Assembly: GCA_030549205.1 (NCBI GenBank)
Contig: JAUKTV010000006.1
Coordinates: 1,878,501-1,942,500 of the forward strand
DNA length: 64,000 nt
Direction of reading: 5' to 3'
Source of the DNA: Apiosordaria backusii
Taxonomy: Eukaryota > Ascomycota > Sordariomycetes > Sordariales > Lasiosphaeriaceae
Notes under the pieces: model-generated
Told to the model about the DNA's origin: nothing
The model's input: only the letters and a program-made list of their open reading frames with translations
Database searches by the model: none
Position numbers and translations under genes: made by a program
Part shown: positions 35,149 to 47,661 of the stretch, in pieces
Layout: each line of letters begins with the position of its first letter
Numbering within the stretch: position 1 is the stretch's first letter

Positions 35149-35743
35149 TGCTTGCTGGCTGAAAACCTTTCTTCAAAGTCCCTGATCTAAGGTACGTATC
35201 AAATAGTGCAGTGAGGGGAACGAGCGGTTTGCATCCACATGGCGGCGGCGCCAAAAAAAAAGCCCGCGCTATCAGCTTCCTTGGGGCAGCCTACTGCTGG
35301 CTGCTGCCAACGCCAACAAATCCCAAAAGACACACAAGTTCCCGGAGTGGATTTCCAATTTGGGAGGCACATGGTCCATATCTGTTCCAAAAAAGAAAAT
35401 CATCGATAGTATTGTGCTCAATGTCTCAAGCTAAAAGCTGCTAGACCATCAGAGTGTTCCCTCAAGAAACCCCTTGATGCCAAAAAATAGGTAACACAAT
35501 GCCCACTGAGAAAACCCAGGCCGTGATGACAAGTGAAAATCATCGCCCAAAAAATTAAAAGATCATACGAGCAAAACCCCAAGAAAAACAAAAGCTTCCT
35601 GTGATACCCGTAGGTATGACTTTGTTGACCCGTTTGACAACCTGCCCTAGACCGTTTAAAACTCCGTGTCCCAGACGCCTTTTTCCTTTTGCCCTGGTCA
35701 TCATAATCATTACCCGTTAGATAGTAGTATTGTTGGTGGGAGT
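34175..35743. other. Intergenic, no gene seen
   Basis: 1.57 kb. The 34.3-34.9 kb part is C-rich on the plus strand. A CTTG microsatellite sits at 35117-35156. The 3' end of the dioxygenase transcript probably reaches into 35.5-35.7 kb. Confidence 0.45.
35117..35156 (+). repeat. GCTT tetranucleotide microsatellite
   Basis: About eight consecutive GCTT units with one TTTG interruption near the end. A simple sequence repeat, probably variable in length between isolates. Confidence 0.85.
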
Positions 35744-37083
35744 TTAGGAAGTAAGCCGCTCGCTCAACTTGAAATCGGTACGGGGAAAGTCCCGCACGTT
35801 CCAGCTCTCGCCGAGGCCGTTGTTCTGGTCGTAAATGCGAGAGTTGCCATGCTGGAGGTGCTGGGGAAGATCCCAAGCCAGCTCCTCGTTCTTGAGCCAC
35901 ATGCGAACAAGGTAGCGCGGGTTCTCGGCAGTGTTGTCGACAAAGGCCTCTCGAGAGTGAAGAACGCCGTGGTTGTTGATGAACAGGAGGTCGCCCGGCT
36001 CGGTTCTGATGGCGATCTGGCCCTCGGCCGCGACCTTCTCGACAATGTCCAAGGCGTCCTTCTGCTCCTGGAAGAGCACGGGAAGGGCCGCCATGCGCTT
36101 GACGTCCTCCAGACCCAGAAGCGGCTCGCGGGCAAAATTCATCATGATCTTGCCAGCGTGGTGGTAGAGGAGGGGGCGAGTGCTGCAAGGGAAGAAGCTG
36201 CCACGGCTGTCAAAGGCCCAGTCGGGCTGCGCAAGAAGCTTGCAAACCTCGGGGTGGCTCTTCTGGAGCTTGTTGAAGATGGTCCAGGTTGAGGAGAGAA
36301 GGGTGTTTCCGCCAATCTCGGCATTGTTGCGAGACTGGAGAGCAAGAATGTCGCAGAACGTGTCAGTGTGGAATGTCTAGATTATCAGGAGTTAGCAAGA
36401 ACCCGATAGCTTCGGCATGTGGTATTATATGGCTTACAGAAGCACGAGACGAGTATCTGATGGGGCGTTGGGACTGCGGTGTCTTTGACTGCTTGGCATT
36501 GCGAATGTGCACTGGTATCTCGTTAGATGATTTGACCATAATAAAAAGCCTGGAACAGTAGACCTACTCAGCATGTTGCCGTTCTCATCCTGCCTGCCTC
36601 GCATGCCACCAATGTAACTGGAGATTCCCAGGAAGATGATGACGTTGCCCTCAGGTGAGAACTGGCTGGGCTGGATACCGCGGATAAGCACAAAGCCTCT
36701 TCCGTTGTGAACATCCTTGGCGGCCTTCTTGAGCTTTGGGCCAAGAGTGGGAAGCGGGAAAGTGCTGGGAGTAGCCTCACTTCCGAAAAGATCAAGGCCT
36801 GTTTCGGTCAGCCGCAATGGCCTACATGGCAGGGAGTTTGACAGAACACACCGTCGAAATGGGAGAGGGCCAGTTTGACCTCCTCAATCTCCTCCTCGCT
36901 AAGAGAGAGAATGTAGTCATCCTCAGACTTGAAGGATGAAGGACTCCAAGCAAGAGGCCCCCGCATCTCGGCTGGCAGCTTGGGGGACTTGATTTGAGAG
37001 ACCGGCTCACTCTTGAGCGTCAGCTTCAAATCACCCCAGACGGGGATTTGCTCGGCTTGTAAGAGAATGGTTTCGGCGCCCAT
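35744..37083 (-). CDS. TauD/TfdA-family Fe(II)/2-oxoglutarate dioxygenase
   Basis: Four exons: 36852-37083, 36568-36798, 36438-36511 and 35744-36376, with introns of 53, 56 and 61 bp, giving 389 residues. Iron ligands are visible: H182 and D184 in TFHTDTFCD, and a distal His in FINNHGVLHSREAF (H315 or H319). The 2-oxoglutarate-binding Arg is likely in RYLVRMWL. The N-terminal part (MRGPLAWSPSSF, LSHFDGLDLF) fits the fungal TauD-like group acting on small acids, whose substrates are largely unknown. No presequence is seen, so a cytosolic location is likely. The first acceptor was chosen at 36799 because the nearer one gives a 30 bp intron and the wrong frame. Confidence 0.92.
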
Positions 37084-37666
37084 TGTGATAGTTTATTTCC
37101 TTGGCGTTTTGTGTCAGTGTGGGTGGGTAGTGAAAGTGATGGTGAAGATCGTGGTGGTTGATTGCTTGCTGTGTTCAAAAGTGCTGCTGCTGTTGTCGGT
37201 GATGTTCTGGAAGCAAAAAGACGTCCAGGAGCTCCTGAGCGAGGAACTATATACCAGTTTCTACAGAGCGTCTTGCAAAGGAGTGGGTGCACGAAGCCGT
37301 GCGAATTCGTTACACAATGTATTGCGGCTCAAGATTCCGAGAGTTGCCAGCTCCGCAAATTGAGGGTCTCGCATGTCGGGTAAGACAGCAGGAGGGGTCA
37401 ACTGCAAGACTACCCAATAGCCCATGCCGGATTTAGGACGACCCCCCCATCTTCGTGAGAGCACACTGCAGGTGATAAGAGCGGAGCTGCTTATTGGCGG
37501 GGTCTACATTTCGTGTGCTAATCGACCCGTTGGCTTCCCGTTGGTCTCGACTCGACCCAAGCTGTCAAGTGAGGGGCTTCTCGTTCAGCTAACACCTTGG
37601 TGGCCACCACCATTTGGTCGTCCAATTTCCAAAAAGAGTCAAGCATCGAGAGAGATCAGGCCACTT
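37084..37666. other. Intergenic between two minus-strand genes
   Basis: 580 bases: promoter of the dioxygenase and 3' end of the Zn2Cys6 gene. A TATATAG-like stretch on the minus strand near 37247-37253 could be the dioxygenase TATA element. Confidence 0.45.
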
Positions 37667-39992
37667 TCAAGCCTCCACTTCGGCCAGTGGGGCATGTTCG
37701 AGCGTGTCGCGAGGCGTCCAATCTGGGTCGAAGAGCTGGCTCGTATACCAATACTTGTTGTGATACACATCTGTGTGGTTGATGGCTTCAAACATGGGGC
37801 CTACGTACCGTCAGTGTCTGCTGGCCCATGCTGTAGAACGCGAGCTGAGGGCTTGTCTTACCCTTCTTGATCACAATGTCGCGGCATTGCGCCATAAAGT
37901 CGGCTTGCTCCTTGTCCAGTCGCGCCATCCGACGCACCCGCGGGGCGTTCCAGTTAAATCCCTCTGTGAACAGCTGCTGGCCTTTGTAACAGTAGTGGAA
38001 GTGCGCAAGAATCGTCTTCGCCCCCGAATTTGTGGCCCTGACGAGCGGCATGTCAAGGTATTGCACCTGCAAGCAGTCAGGCGGGTTAGCGCCATCATCG
38101 GAGCAGAGCGCGGCTCCCCGGCCCCGAGGGATATGACTTACCCTAGCCTGTCTCCTCGCCGCAAACTGCCGCTGAAAAAGCATCTGCATTTCGAAGTTTT
38201 GTAACAAGATGAATGACGCCAGGAAGCTGATAAACCAATCATTGGGGCTGTGGACGTTGAACGTGGCCTGTAGTTCACGGAGCACGTCCTTTCGAAGAGG
38301 GGTGAGTATCCGGTGGATGATGATGGACGCCACCTGGTAGTCCAGATACGGAGGTAGAGAATCAATATCTCTGTAGAAAGGGTCCTGAGGGTTTGTCGCC
38401 ATGATGTCGTCGTCAGCCCATCCAGCCGTAGCCCAGCACCGCCACTTGGACTCGACAAAGCGACAGGCCACCCACAACTTGAGCGTTTTCCGGAGCATTT
38501 CATTCTAGCCATGACCTATTAGTAACACCAACAAGACCAACAAGAAAATCAGTTCTATAACGTACCGGGACAGGGAAAATGGATGCCCGATAGGCAGCCT
38601 GAAAGATTCCCCAAATAAGCTCATCCGACTCATCAAGATAGGCGTCCATGTAACGTGTAATGCCGCGGTCGATATACTCGTTGATTGATTGCACCACAGC
38701 TTCTGGATCAGCCACGGCCCAAGGAACTGCGTACATGGGCCTGCCTTTCAAGTCAACATCGCCCGAGTTGGCGGGCGGCACGAATTGCTTGAGCTCTACC
38801 TTGAAGCTCATGGAGCCAATCTGTCCCAAGCACAGGAACTTGGATGGACCTGGAACCCATTCCCGCTCCAAGTGGAAGTCGCCATAGTTGGGGCCGATCA
38901 TAGGGTGGTTCCGGTAGAATGCCATGTAATCAAGCCCAGTTCGGAAGAGCACGGTGTCTGTAACCATGTACCGAAGACATGGCAGTCGGCTCATGCGAAC
39001 GGTTCTCTGCTGGCAAGTCAAGCAAGGACCACGGGGGTTGTTTGGGTCGGGAATGCACTAAGGTAGTGTCAGGAATGAAACCCCAATGAAACTCTCCTTG
39101 ATAAAGGAACAACAGCAATCTCCCAGGCCGATAAATTAATAATAAAAAAACAGAGAGAGAGATAAGTTGTGTCTCTCTCCCAGCCTGAAAAATGAAATTT
39201 CAAAATACTTGCCCTATTTCTTTGCATTCTACATCTGACACAGGCATGCACCTGTCGAGTGAGATGTGTGTCGGTTTTTTTGGTGCCTTCATATGGACTC
39301 CGCTTCTTGCGGACTCGGTGTGAGGAGCTCTCGGATACCGACTGTGAGCTCAACCTGGAGGCTTTGGGCGCAAGAACCGGGTAGCGTTTCTCTCCTGAGC
39401 CCGAAGACGGCGACATGGCTGAGGACTGTGAATCACCAGGCGAAGGTACAAGCGCCCAATCTGTAGATACGTCGTCAACAATGACAGGCTCTTCTCGCAA
39501 GTTATTCTCGCTCAAGGATTCGGAATCCAGTTGCATTGGCGTGGCAGAGACCGAGGAGCTGGCTTCATCACCGGCACGATAGCGAGTGTTATCAAGCTCA
39601 AAGCTGTCCCCGATGGCTTCAAAGTCCCAAATTCCAACATCACAGTCATACTCGGAGCGCCTGGGGTTCAAAAGCTCTACTGTGGTCCCCTGGTGGTGGG
39701 ACACGGTGGTTTCCTGTGGCAGTTTGGCGAATTCGTCTTCGAACTCGAGAGATTCCAGGTCTACGTCAACAGGGAACCGATATTGCTCATCTTGAAGGTG
39801 ATGTTGGTACCAGGTCGAAGGCCCGGCTTGCTGCTGAAACGGGTGAAGCGGGAGAGATTGCTGGACAGGGGTGGTGGCGGGCTCAACCAGGTGGGTGCGG
39901 GCACGACTCTGTTCGAGCAGCTCGTCGACGGTGAGGTTCAAGAGACCGGCGACGCGCTGGATGTCCTCGAGGTCCTTGCCGGAAAAGTCCAT
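37667..39992 (-). CDS. Zn(II)2Cys6 transcription factor
   Basis: Five exons: 39213-39992, 38566-39057, 38142-38504, 37862-38066 and 37667-37800, with introns of 155, 61, 75 and 61 bp, giving 657 residues. The binuclear zinc cluster is at about residues 255-290: ACVRCRMQRNR, then C, ten residues, CLTC, eleven residues, C. The CxxCx6C spacing is met only if intron 1 uses a GC donor (GCAAGT at 39212) with a TAG acceptor. A basic RVRKKRSP stretch precedes the cluster. Before it lies an acidic, Ser-rich region (possible activation domain); after it is a long mostly helical regulatory region. The C-terminal exon (MFEAINHTDVYHNKYWY...) is small but clearly coding. A nuclear regulator; target genes unknown. 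Confidence 0.88.
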
Positions 39993-42900
39993 GGTGAGGG
40001 CGGCCAAAAGGGCGGGGAGGTATTGGTCTGATGAAGGGTGCAGGGCGGGGTGGGATGCAGGGAGGAAGTTGAGACTGTTGAGGGAGTTGATATCCTGATG
40101 CGGCTCTGGGTAATAAGGTCGGACCCTGCGCAAACCCTGGCCAGAATCGTCGCCGCGGGGGATGTGTAACGGACGCGGCCAATCATGGCCGGTCGGGAGA
40201 GCCCATCGAAACCGATCAACAAATGAGCCAACGGCAGAGCGCCTGCTAACCGGTGCAGAAAATCCAAACCGGCCATCCACCCCCAAGCACAAGCAGCCAA
40301 TCGAGTCGCACATGGCCACGAGGTGGAAGCCTACTTTCTCGAGGGCCTCCCCCGTCGTGCTGGGAACTGGGATGTCAGAAAAATCAGGAATGGAGTCACG
40401 GCGGACCTAATCAGCGCTGGAGCTCGCTAGCGGGCTGGGGGCCGTTTGTTTAGTGGGTTTCGGGAACAGGGGATCGGCAATTGGGGGCGCTGGGAGGGAC
40501 CTGTCACAGCTGTCGATGGTTGTTGATCAGCGGCTTCGAGTGCCGTGAATGTGCATTTTCAGCGTGGCGAGGTTCAGTTCAGGGCCCTATCAAAGGGGTT
40601 AGCAACCACCCCAGGTTCCTGAAATAGCTAACCATTACCTACTGGACTCGACAAGCCTCCATCATGAACACTCAATAGCATGGCAATGTGGAACAGGAAT
40701 TGGCACGTCACCAGTCGGGTCTCACACATCGCCTGGGATCGAAGTAGCATCACACACGTGGTTCAGCGCCGTCGGCAGAGGGTTTCCAGGTTTGGACTTT
40801 GGTCGTCGATTGAGGGAGTCCCGTCGCTTCCAGGCTCTTGGGTTCGTTACACGGATGCTTTCAGAGGGCAGCAGGAGGCGTGGCACAGCGTCGACGTCGA
40901 ATCTCTCGTCGGATTGCACGTTCCTGCTTTTGCTTTCTCTGACTCTAGCGGGCACTTGACCTTCACAAGTTAGGTAGGTATGTTAGCAACATAATCTGAT
41001 TGTGGAATTGCTCAGAATCTCATCTTACCTAGTGCCCTTTTGTTGGGAATGCAAAGTTTGCGATCCGAGACACCTCGCCTGAGTTCAGCCAGCGATTGAT
41101 CGGTTTGGGCCGCAGAACTACGAGGGAGATGGCAGATGCCGTTCTCTCAACGGCTATATCTTGGCCCAAGTGAAGCTCCTCTTGTTGCGGTCTTACACTC
41201 TAATGGACGACAATCATGTTAGTGTCTCGCCATCTATCAAAACACCCACGCCACTCACCTTGATTCCAAGCAACCAGACAGCAACTTCACCACAGGAAGA
41301 TCTCATGCAAGAGACACGATGGTGTGTTTGGCTAAGCATGCATCTTGCAGCTAAGGGGCAAAAACGGTGCAGTACGTAGCGGGAATAATACTTACAACTC
41401 AGGCCTTAAGTAAGGTCGAGTAAGTAGTCGGTATGTGGGTGGTCGTAGAGCTGGGAAGCCGGTCGGTTGACAACATCAATCAACCACCAACAATGGCTAG
41501 GTATTCCCAAGCGAGGAGATGGTCAGGGAAATATGAGATCCGTCAAACACCCGGGACAGCCTCCAGGCACCCCACGCATCCAGATGTCCGAAAGTCAACA
41601 TGGCATGCCTAAGGTAGCAGACAATCACGAGCTGGACACATGACTTTGGCCCGTGGTGCCAAAATAGGGCATTCGTGGGTTTTCTTCAGACATTTCCTTG
41701 GTTTACCAGATTTCAGGGACTCATAACCGCTCAGTGACGTACCGATCCCGAGGCTTATTCCAGGTTGGGCCAGATCGGATTGGTTCAACATCCAATCAGG
41801 GGGTGCTGCGCCATAGCCTCTAGAAACACCCCACACTTTCAACCATAACCGGCCAACGGGCTCCTAAGTTTGGCCACGAAAATGGCCTTATTTTGGCGAT
41901 CGCCCCTACGTCAGTTCTTTTGTAGTTTCTTTTCTCGCTCTCACAACCACCTCGAGTCTGCCTTGACTGATGCTGTTACCGCCGGCAGACCGTGATCCAG
42001 CCTACCTGAGTTGACAACCATAGCTAGGGATCATTCCTGATATGGAGTGCGCTGAGAACTTTTGAAGTCTATTCTGTCCTAGCTTGGTACATTTAACATA
42101 CCATGTTTACAGTCGGCCCCGAAAGCAAGGGGTTTGAGTGGAGATGCCATCCCTCGAGGGCCAGAAGACGGAATCTAGCAACGAGGCATTCACAACATAG
42201 TCGCCACCAATATGGGACGATAAATCGAATCCTTCGCCATGCTTCTTGCTATACACTTTTATCGGTTCTAGTGTCTACCCAATCATGAGACTTGGGACAG
42301 AACCGATGTATGAGTTAATGGTCACGCTGCGGAATACACCGAATATGATCTACAGTCCAGTATCCATTTGGGCTCTAAGCCCTCCGGCACGGGTGTCATT
42401 TCCTCAACTCGAGCCTTCCGTTCAAGACTTTCCAGTCCGGGAATCTGCGTCGCTTCGACATCAGTCAGGATGGCCGGGCCGTGCCTCGAGAAGAAGCCAG
42501 CGACGTGCGTTCCAATGGCTGACTTTCGATGGTAACCCGCCTCCGAAATTTGACATATATCACGACGTATGTGGCTGTTCTGAATGTCTGTTCTGGCATC
42601 GGAGCATGCATGGTATGCTTTCTTTTTCGCTTTGCTTTTTGATTGCCCGAGCCGTGTTCACAAAGATCACCATGCCAAACACCAACAGCCAAAATCGTCC
42701 AACCAGCTCTTCGCAAGCACCATCCGATGGTTTACGTATGATACTTCAGTCATCCCAATTGCCTTCCAGAGGAGAATACACGTCACTCATGAGATGTAAC
42801 GGTAAGGTCCATGGCCTGTAGTAGCAAATGTATGCATGGTTCGTGGGTAGTAGCTAATGAGGGCGATCGTGTCTCAGAATTTACCTGGTCGGAGTTGGGA

Positions 42901-43966
42901 GTTGGAACTCCAGCATATGCCCCTGAACATCAGAACTTTGACCCGGTACGTGCTCGTTGGCTCACCCTAACTAAGGTATCCATTGGAATGCCCTTCAGCT
43001 GATATATGTCACAGATAAGAAGTTCGCTCAGAAGCGAGCACGGAGCACGCATACGTCAGGATCTGGAAAACAGTCACAAATGACGCCAATTACCTATCTC
43101 GTGTCGCAATACATAAGAACATGCAAGGCTTGGCATCTTCCATCAATTGACATGCATCCTGTCGGGAAATGTTCCGATGTTGTGCGCCGATGCATTTCTG
43201 CCTTCGCGTCCGATGGCCGGACCATTATCAACACAACAGGAGTTAAAAAAAAAAGTGAGGGGTTTTTCAAGAGCGGTTCAAATCGTCAAAATGCAAATAA
43301 TGCAAATTATGCAATGGCGATCATCCAGCGGTCCAGGCCCCCCAAGAAGCAAGCAGCCAAGCATGCGAAGAAGGGACCCTGAAAAATGCAGCGCGGCCAA
43401 ATGCGCCCAGGGTCTGATGGCTTGCAGTTCTTCTTCAGGGCATTCCAGCCAATGGAACACGCCCAACCTGACCCTAAATGGCATAGGCATCGTGGGGAGC
43501 AGCGGCGCAGCGACCGCGGCGGGAACCAGAGAGCTTGAACTACGTCATAGGAGATCATGGCGAGTGCTTGCCAAGCCTCGAGTTTCCAAGGCAGGGCAGG
43601 TCCCACTTCCCCTCGAGCTCTTTTTCTGCGGATGAGGTCACAGTTTTTTCCTCCCCTGGACCGACAGCCCCCAGCCCGCCGAAATGTGGGAAATTCGGTC
43701 TGAAGAAACCAAAATCCCATCTGTCCCATTCTTCCCTTTTGCATCTCCCCACCATCTCCCCCCACTGCCATCGTCATTGTCCTACCATTCCTGTAGTAGT
43801 GTACCATACATAGCCTTCCTACCTACATTTACCTACCCTTCCCCATCTCTTCCCATCCTTTTTGGATACAATCGATCATGTTCATGTCCATACCACTGCA
43901 TATCTTTACTCCACAGGCGGAGTAGCCTCCACAGTGCACACAAACCCATCAACATTGTCATCCAAA
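39993..43966. other. Large gene-free region (4 kb)
   Basis: Divergent region between the Zn2Cys6 factor (minus) and the GNAT gene (plus). Open frames up to about 190 codons (42246-42821) have no domain and conflict between strands. The first 400 bases could include the 5' leader of the factor. I see no RNA gene, repeat family or transposon remnant. Confidence 0.5.
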
Positions 43967-44868
43967 ATGGCTTCCGTCCATCACAACCTCCGACTGGCGA
44001 CTGCGGCCGATCTCCCGGCCATGACAGTTGTCTTAAACGCAGCATCGCGCCAGGATCCCGTCTACCCCTACCGGTTTCCCGACCGCCATCGTTATCCATC
44101 CCAGTTTGCTTTGCTCTGCCAGCAGAAATGCGCAGAGTACCTAGCATCGAGCACAGTGGTCGTCTGTGAGATGCCGAGCGCCACCGAGGCCGGGGCCATG
44201 CGGGTCGTTGCCTTTGCAGTTTGGGATACGCCGGCCTCGCACCACAGGGTCCAGGCCCATACCGGGAGGTTGGGTACGTCATTCTTTATCTTATCAATGT
44301 CTTGACATGCTCCCTGTCCTGCATGCATGCTGGTCTCAGACAACACAACACAAGGAAAGAAAGAAAAGATCCTAACCGTAAGCGATGTTACACAGAACCA
44401 CTCCCCTCTCAACGACCATCCTCACTCGGCGTTCCCATCACCATCGGCCACAAGGACAGAATGAACGCCTTCAAATCCGCCTGCGTCCAGTATAAAGCCT
44501 CCTTTTTCGATGCGAAATACAAGAGGGGCCATGTGATGCTCAGGATCCTGCTCTGCCACCCAGACTATCAACGTCGCGGGGCAGGCAGCGCCTTGACAGA
44601 GTGGGGAATTCAGGAGGCACAGCGGTTGGGATTGCACACGACAGTGTTTGCGAGCCCGATGGGACTTCGCCTGTATACCAAACTGGGATTCACAGAAATT
44701 GGGCGATTCAGGGTGGAGGTGGAAGGGGATGAGGAGTACCTTGAGATCCCAGCGCTGGTATTGAGTCCAACCACTGGGATGTGGGAGACAGGGAGGACTG
44801 CGACGTGTGGGATGGTTACGGGGACTGCTGGCGCTTACAATGGTGCTTCGTCGACTGTTTGCGCGTAA
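43967..44868 (+). CDS. GNAT-family N-acetyltransferase
   Basis: Two exons: 43967-44273 and 44396-44868, with a 122 bp intron, giving 259 residues. The N-terminal strand-helix (LRLATAADLPAMTVVLNAA) and the acetyl-CoA-binding motif A (MLRILLCHPDYQRRGAGSALTEWGIQEA) are classic GNAT features, followed by VFASPMGLRLYTKLGFTEIG (motif B). The exon 1 start MASVHHNL was taken because it leads straight into the first strand. It transfers an acetyl group from acetyl-CoA to an amine; the acceptor cannot be told. Probably cytosolic. Confidence 0.92.
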
Positions 44869-45592
44869 TGGCTGAAGGGTCTCTTAGGAGCACCTTTTTG
44901 AGGGCGAATCTTTCATTGCATAAGAGCAAGGAGGCATATTTGGTGCAACATTTACACGGTGCAGACTAACATTTGGGAGTTTACAGGGCGTTTTCCGGAC
45001 ATTTAGCGGGGGTTGTTTTACTCATCTTTGGGCTGGCTGGCTGGCAAAAACATCGCATATTTTCGTGTCGTTTCAAGCAGGGAGGAGCGTTTTATTCGGA
45101 GGAAACCACTCACATTTGATGTATCATCATCAGCATTCAGCGTTGCGTTGTCATCATCATCATCATCATCATCATCATAGCGGGACGGGAGGGCACGTCT
45201 TACGCATACGCTTGTACGAAGTACTGTTGTCGTTATTTTTTGTTGTCATTAGACAGAGAACACTTGTTGTACTATTAGGAGTAATGGCGGTGTGTACTAC
45301 ACAGATGGGGTCATTGTCATACATGCCTATGGAGACAACCATGGGACTGAATAGAATTCAGATGTAACCAGGACATTGCAGTAGACTCATAATTTACCTT
45401 TTATGTCAAGGTAACCCGGTTGTAATGCTACAAAGTGGCGATTTTATTGTTTCACTGTTGAACCAGCATGGGAGCTTTGAGACCGGCGATAGAGGAACAA
45501 TGCAAGCTCAATATCAGACCAACTTTCTACGGTACAACTCCTTCAAAATCCTGACCATTTGACTTGACAGATGGTAAAGAAGTTAACAAGAC
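44869..45592. other. Convergent intergenic region with a CAT microsatellite
   Basis: 720 bases between the 3' ends of the GNAT gene and the NEP1-like gene. It holds the CAT repeat listed separately; nothing else is seen. Confidence 0.5.
45151..45178 (+). repeat. CAT trinucleotide microsatellite
   Basis: Nine CAT units in a row in the 3' intergenic region; a simple sequence repeat. Confidence 0.9.
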
Positions 45593-46487
45593 TCAACCAT
45601 CAATGTCGGGGTTAAAGCCCGGCACCTGGTTGCCAGCAGCCTGTCTGAGGTTCTCAGCAAAGTCCCTGTCTCCGAGCTTGGGCCGGATACCACCGTCGTT
45701 GCTCCAGTTCTTGCCGTCCAAGACCTTGTTCCTCATGGCGTCGCTGGGCCAATTGTTCCACCCGACAGACGGCCCAAAAACCACTGACCAGTGTGGTTCT
45801 CGATATTGTCATCGCCTGCGTTGGCAGTGCGGAAGCTATTTTTTCATGTCAGCCCTTCAAGTCTTTGTGTGGTAAGGTGGGCAGCCCTTGAGGAACTCAC
45901 TTGTGCGTCCCCGCTCCCTCCTTGTGATAGACCATCTTGACCCTGGTATCATCCTTGACTCGGAAGCTATTTGTCGCGCTGTCATGCTTCCCGTGCCTCG
46001 CCCCGGAGACGCGGCGGGGCCTGTCGTTCTGAACAAAAACAATGATGTTCTCCCACTCGTGGCGGTGGCCGCTGCCGCAGGCCCAGAGGTCCTTCTCGAA
46101 GTAGTACTCGTACATGATGGCGCACCAGCCGTTGTTGCACCGCATGCGGGAGTAGACGTTGTTGTTGTCCAGCCGGCTGAGCTCGCGACAGTCGTGGTGG
46201 GGGCAGCCGCCTGTTCCGAGGCCGGGGTTGAGGTTGGAGGCCGGGTCGACGGCTGAGGTGTAGTAGCAGCCGTCTTTGTCAAAGTCGATGACGGGCTGGA
46301 AGCGGTGCTCCGTGCCGTGGGCGCCGACGGGGAGAGAGCCGCGAATGTCGCGGGAGACGAGGACGGTGCCGTTGGGGGAGACGTCGTGGTCGTTGTTGAA
46401 TGCGTTGGCGAGCTCAGGGGAGGGGAGGGGATTGGCGAGGGCCGTGAGGGCGCTGCCCAGGACGGCAAGAGTGGGGAGGAGTTGCAT
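45593..46487 (-). CDS. NEP1-like protein (NPP1 family), frameshifted in this sequence
   Basis: Two exons, 45901-46487 and 45593-45835, with a 65 bp intron. A signal peptide (MQLLPTLAVLGSALTALA) leads into an NPP1 domain with the hallmark GHRHEWE heptapeptide, close to the usual GHRHDWE, and a CNNGWCAIMYEYYFEKD stretch. Six cysteines in the mature part suggest a multi-cysteine subtype rather than type 1. Family members are secreted and many disrupt plant membranes; others are non-toxic, and this cannot be told here. The frame changes in exon 2: conserved family sequence before the A-run at 45776-45780 (a T-run on the coding strand) and after it lie in different frames, and no intron can explain it. 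The gene is therefore either broken or misread by one base at that run. A TATAAAAG lies about 120 bases upstream. Confidence 0.88.
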
Positions 46488-46606
46488 TTTGAAGGGTCTT
46501 GATGACGGCCGGAGAGTGTGTCTGAAAATGAGAGTTGCGTGATGAGTGAAGAGGGGATGAAGATGCTGCGGTGATGATATTGCTGATGGACTGGGCTAGA
46601 TGAAGA

Positions 46607-46614
46607 CTTTTATA
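46607..46614 (-). promoter_or_regulatory. Probable TATA box of the NEP1-like gene
   Basis: TATAAAAG on the minus strand, about 120 bases upstream of the start codon. Assigned by match and position. Confidence 0.45.
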
Positions 46615-47661
46615 TCTCGAAAAAGCCTTCCGGTCCATGCTGCTTACTCTGCCTACATCTGAGATTATCTCTCACCGGTCTATTCCTCGGCCTGATTTTG
46701 GAGATTTCGCGACAGGCAACGGCATCCTCCTGCGAAATCCCCTGTGTATACAAAACATCATTATAGGTCTCCCCTCTCGCCAAACCTAAAGAAAGTTGAC
46801 AAAGACTGATCACGAAACTAAGGTAAGTTCAGGCTCCCGAGTTTCCCAAGTGCATGTCTCACTGAGCCTCTTCGCCGGTTGCCCTTTTGAGGCAGCCAGT
46901 GAGATCGACGGCCGCCAAGGACACCGCACCTCTAGTGATTTGACGATCTAGTACGACTGTGCCGCCACCGACCTCCAATATAGGCAGGAGAAGATGAAGT
47001 TTTCATGGAATGAGAAACATTCGACGGTGACCTCCGGTTGTCATTGTGAGTACCTGAATCAAAACGTGGAATGCTAAGAGTGACTTAGGGGCGGTGTCAG
47101 TAATCGCAGTGCAGCATTCAAGGGGTCAGGCATGAAGATGTGAGCAAGAGGTGGAGTGGCATCATTTGTCGACTAAAGAGTCGTTATCGGGTCTGATGTT
47201 GCGGAGTGTGTGACCGATTTCTCTACTTTTTTTTTCTTGTATCTCAACTGTACACGCCACATAACAATCACAATGTCTCGGCCGAGGCTGCCAGAAAGAA
47301 AGGCCGCTTATGATGGTTTCCTGGGCCGTGTTTGGAGGTCAGATTTTAGCTTGGAAGGCCTTGCCCGTCCCCACCGTCCACTTGACATCAACCGACAAGT
47401 CCTACGTGCAGAGGAATCCTTCAAGGAGTGAAGGACGTCCAGGGGTGGAAATAAGGTTATGCATCCTTTGGCCCTTTGTGGAGGTGACATGCTGAGTTGT
47501 GTTGAAGTTCTTAGGTGGAGTACCTAGGTCGATGGATGTCAATAAAGGAGTGACCCCTGGCCCCTTTCATGGCCTTTTCTTTGTTGCGACGGGTCTTGTG
47601 TGGCAGGTCGGAACGCGACATAATTGCTAATGCCGAAACATCATACAGCGATAAATCACCT

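Noticed and set aside
35117..35156. GCTT repeat as a possible telomere-like or CRISPR-like array
   Set aside because: The unit is four bases with no spacers and does not match the fungal telomere unit TTAGGG; it is a microsatellite.
36799..36851. Alternative acceptor giving a 30 bp first intron in the dioxygenase gene
   Set aside because: Too short for fungal splicing and puts exon 2 out of frame; the acceptor 23 bases on gives a normal intron and restores the family sequence.
42246..42821. 191-codon plus-strand frame in the 4 kb gap
   Set aside because: No motif and unlikely composition; nothing supports expression.
45593..45835. Explaining the NEP1-like frame change by a second intron
   Set aside because: No donor-acceptor pair of reasonable length fits between the conserved parts on either side of the run.
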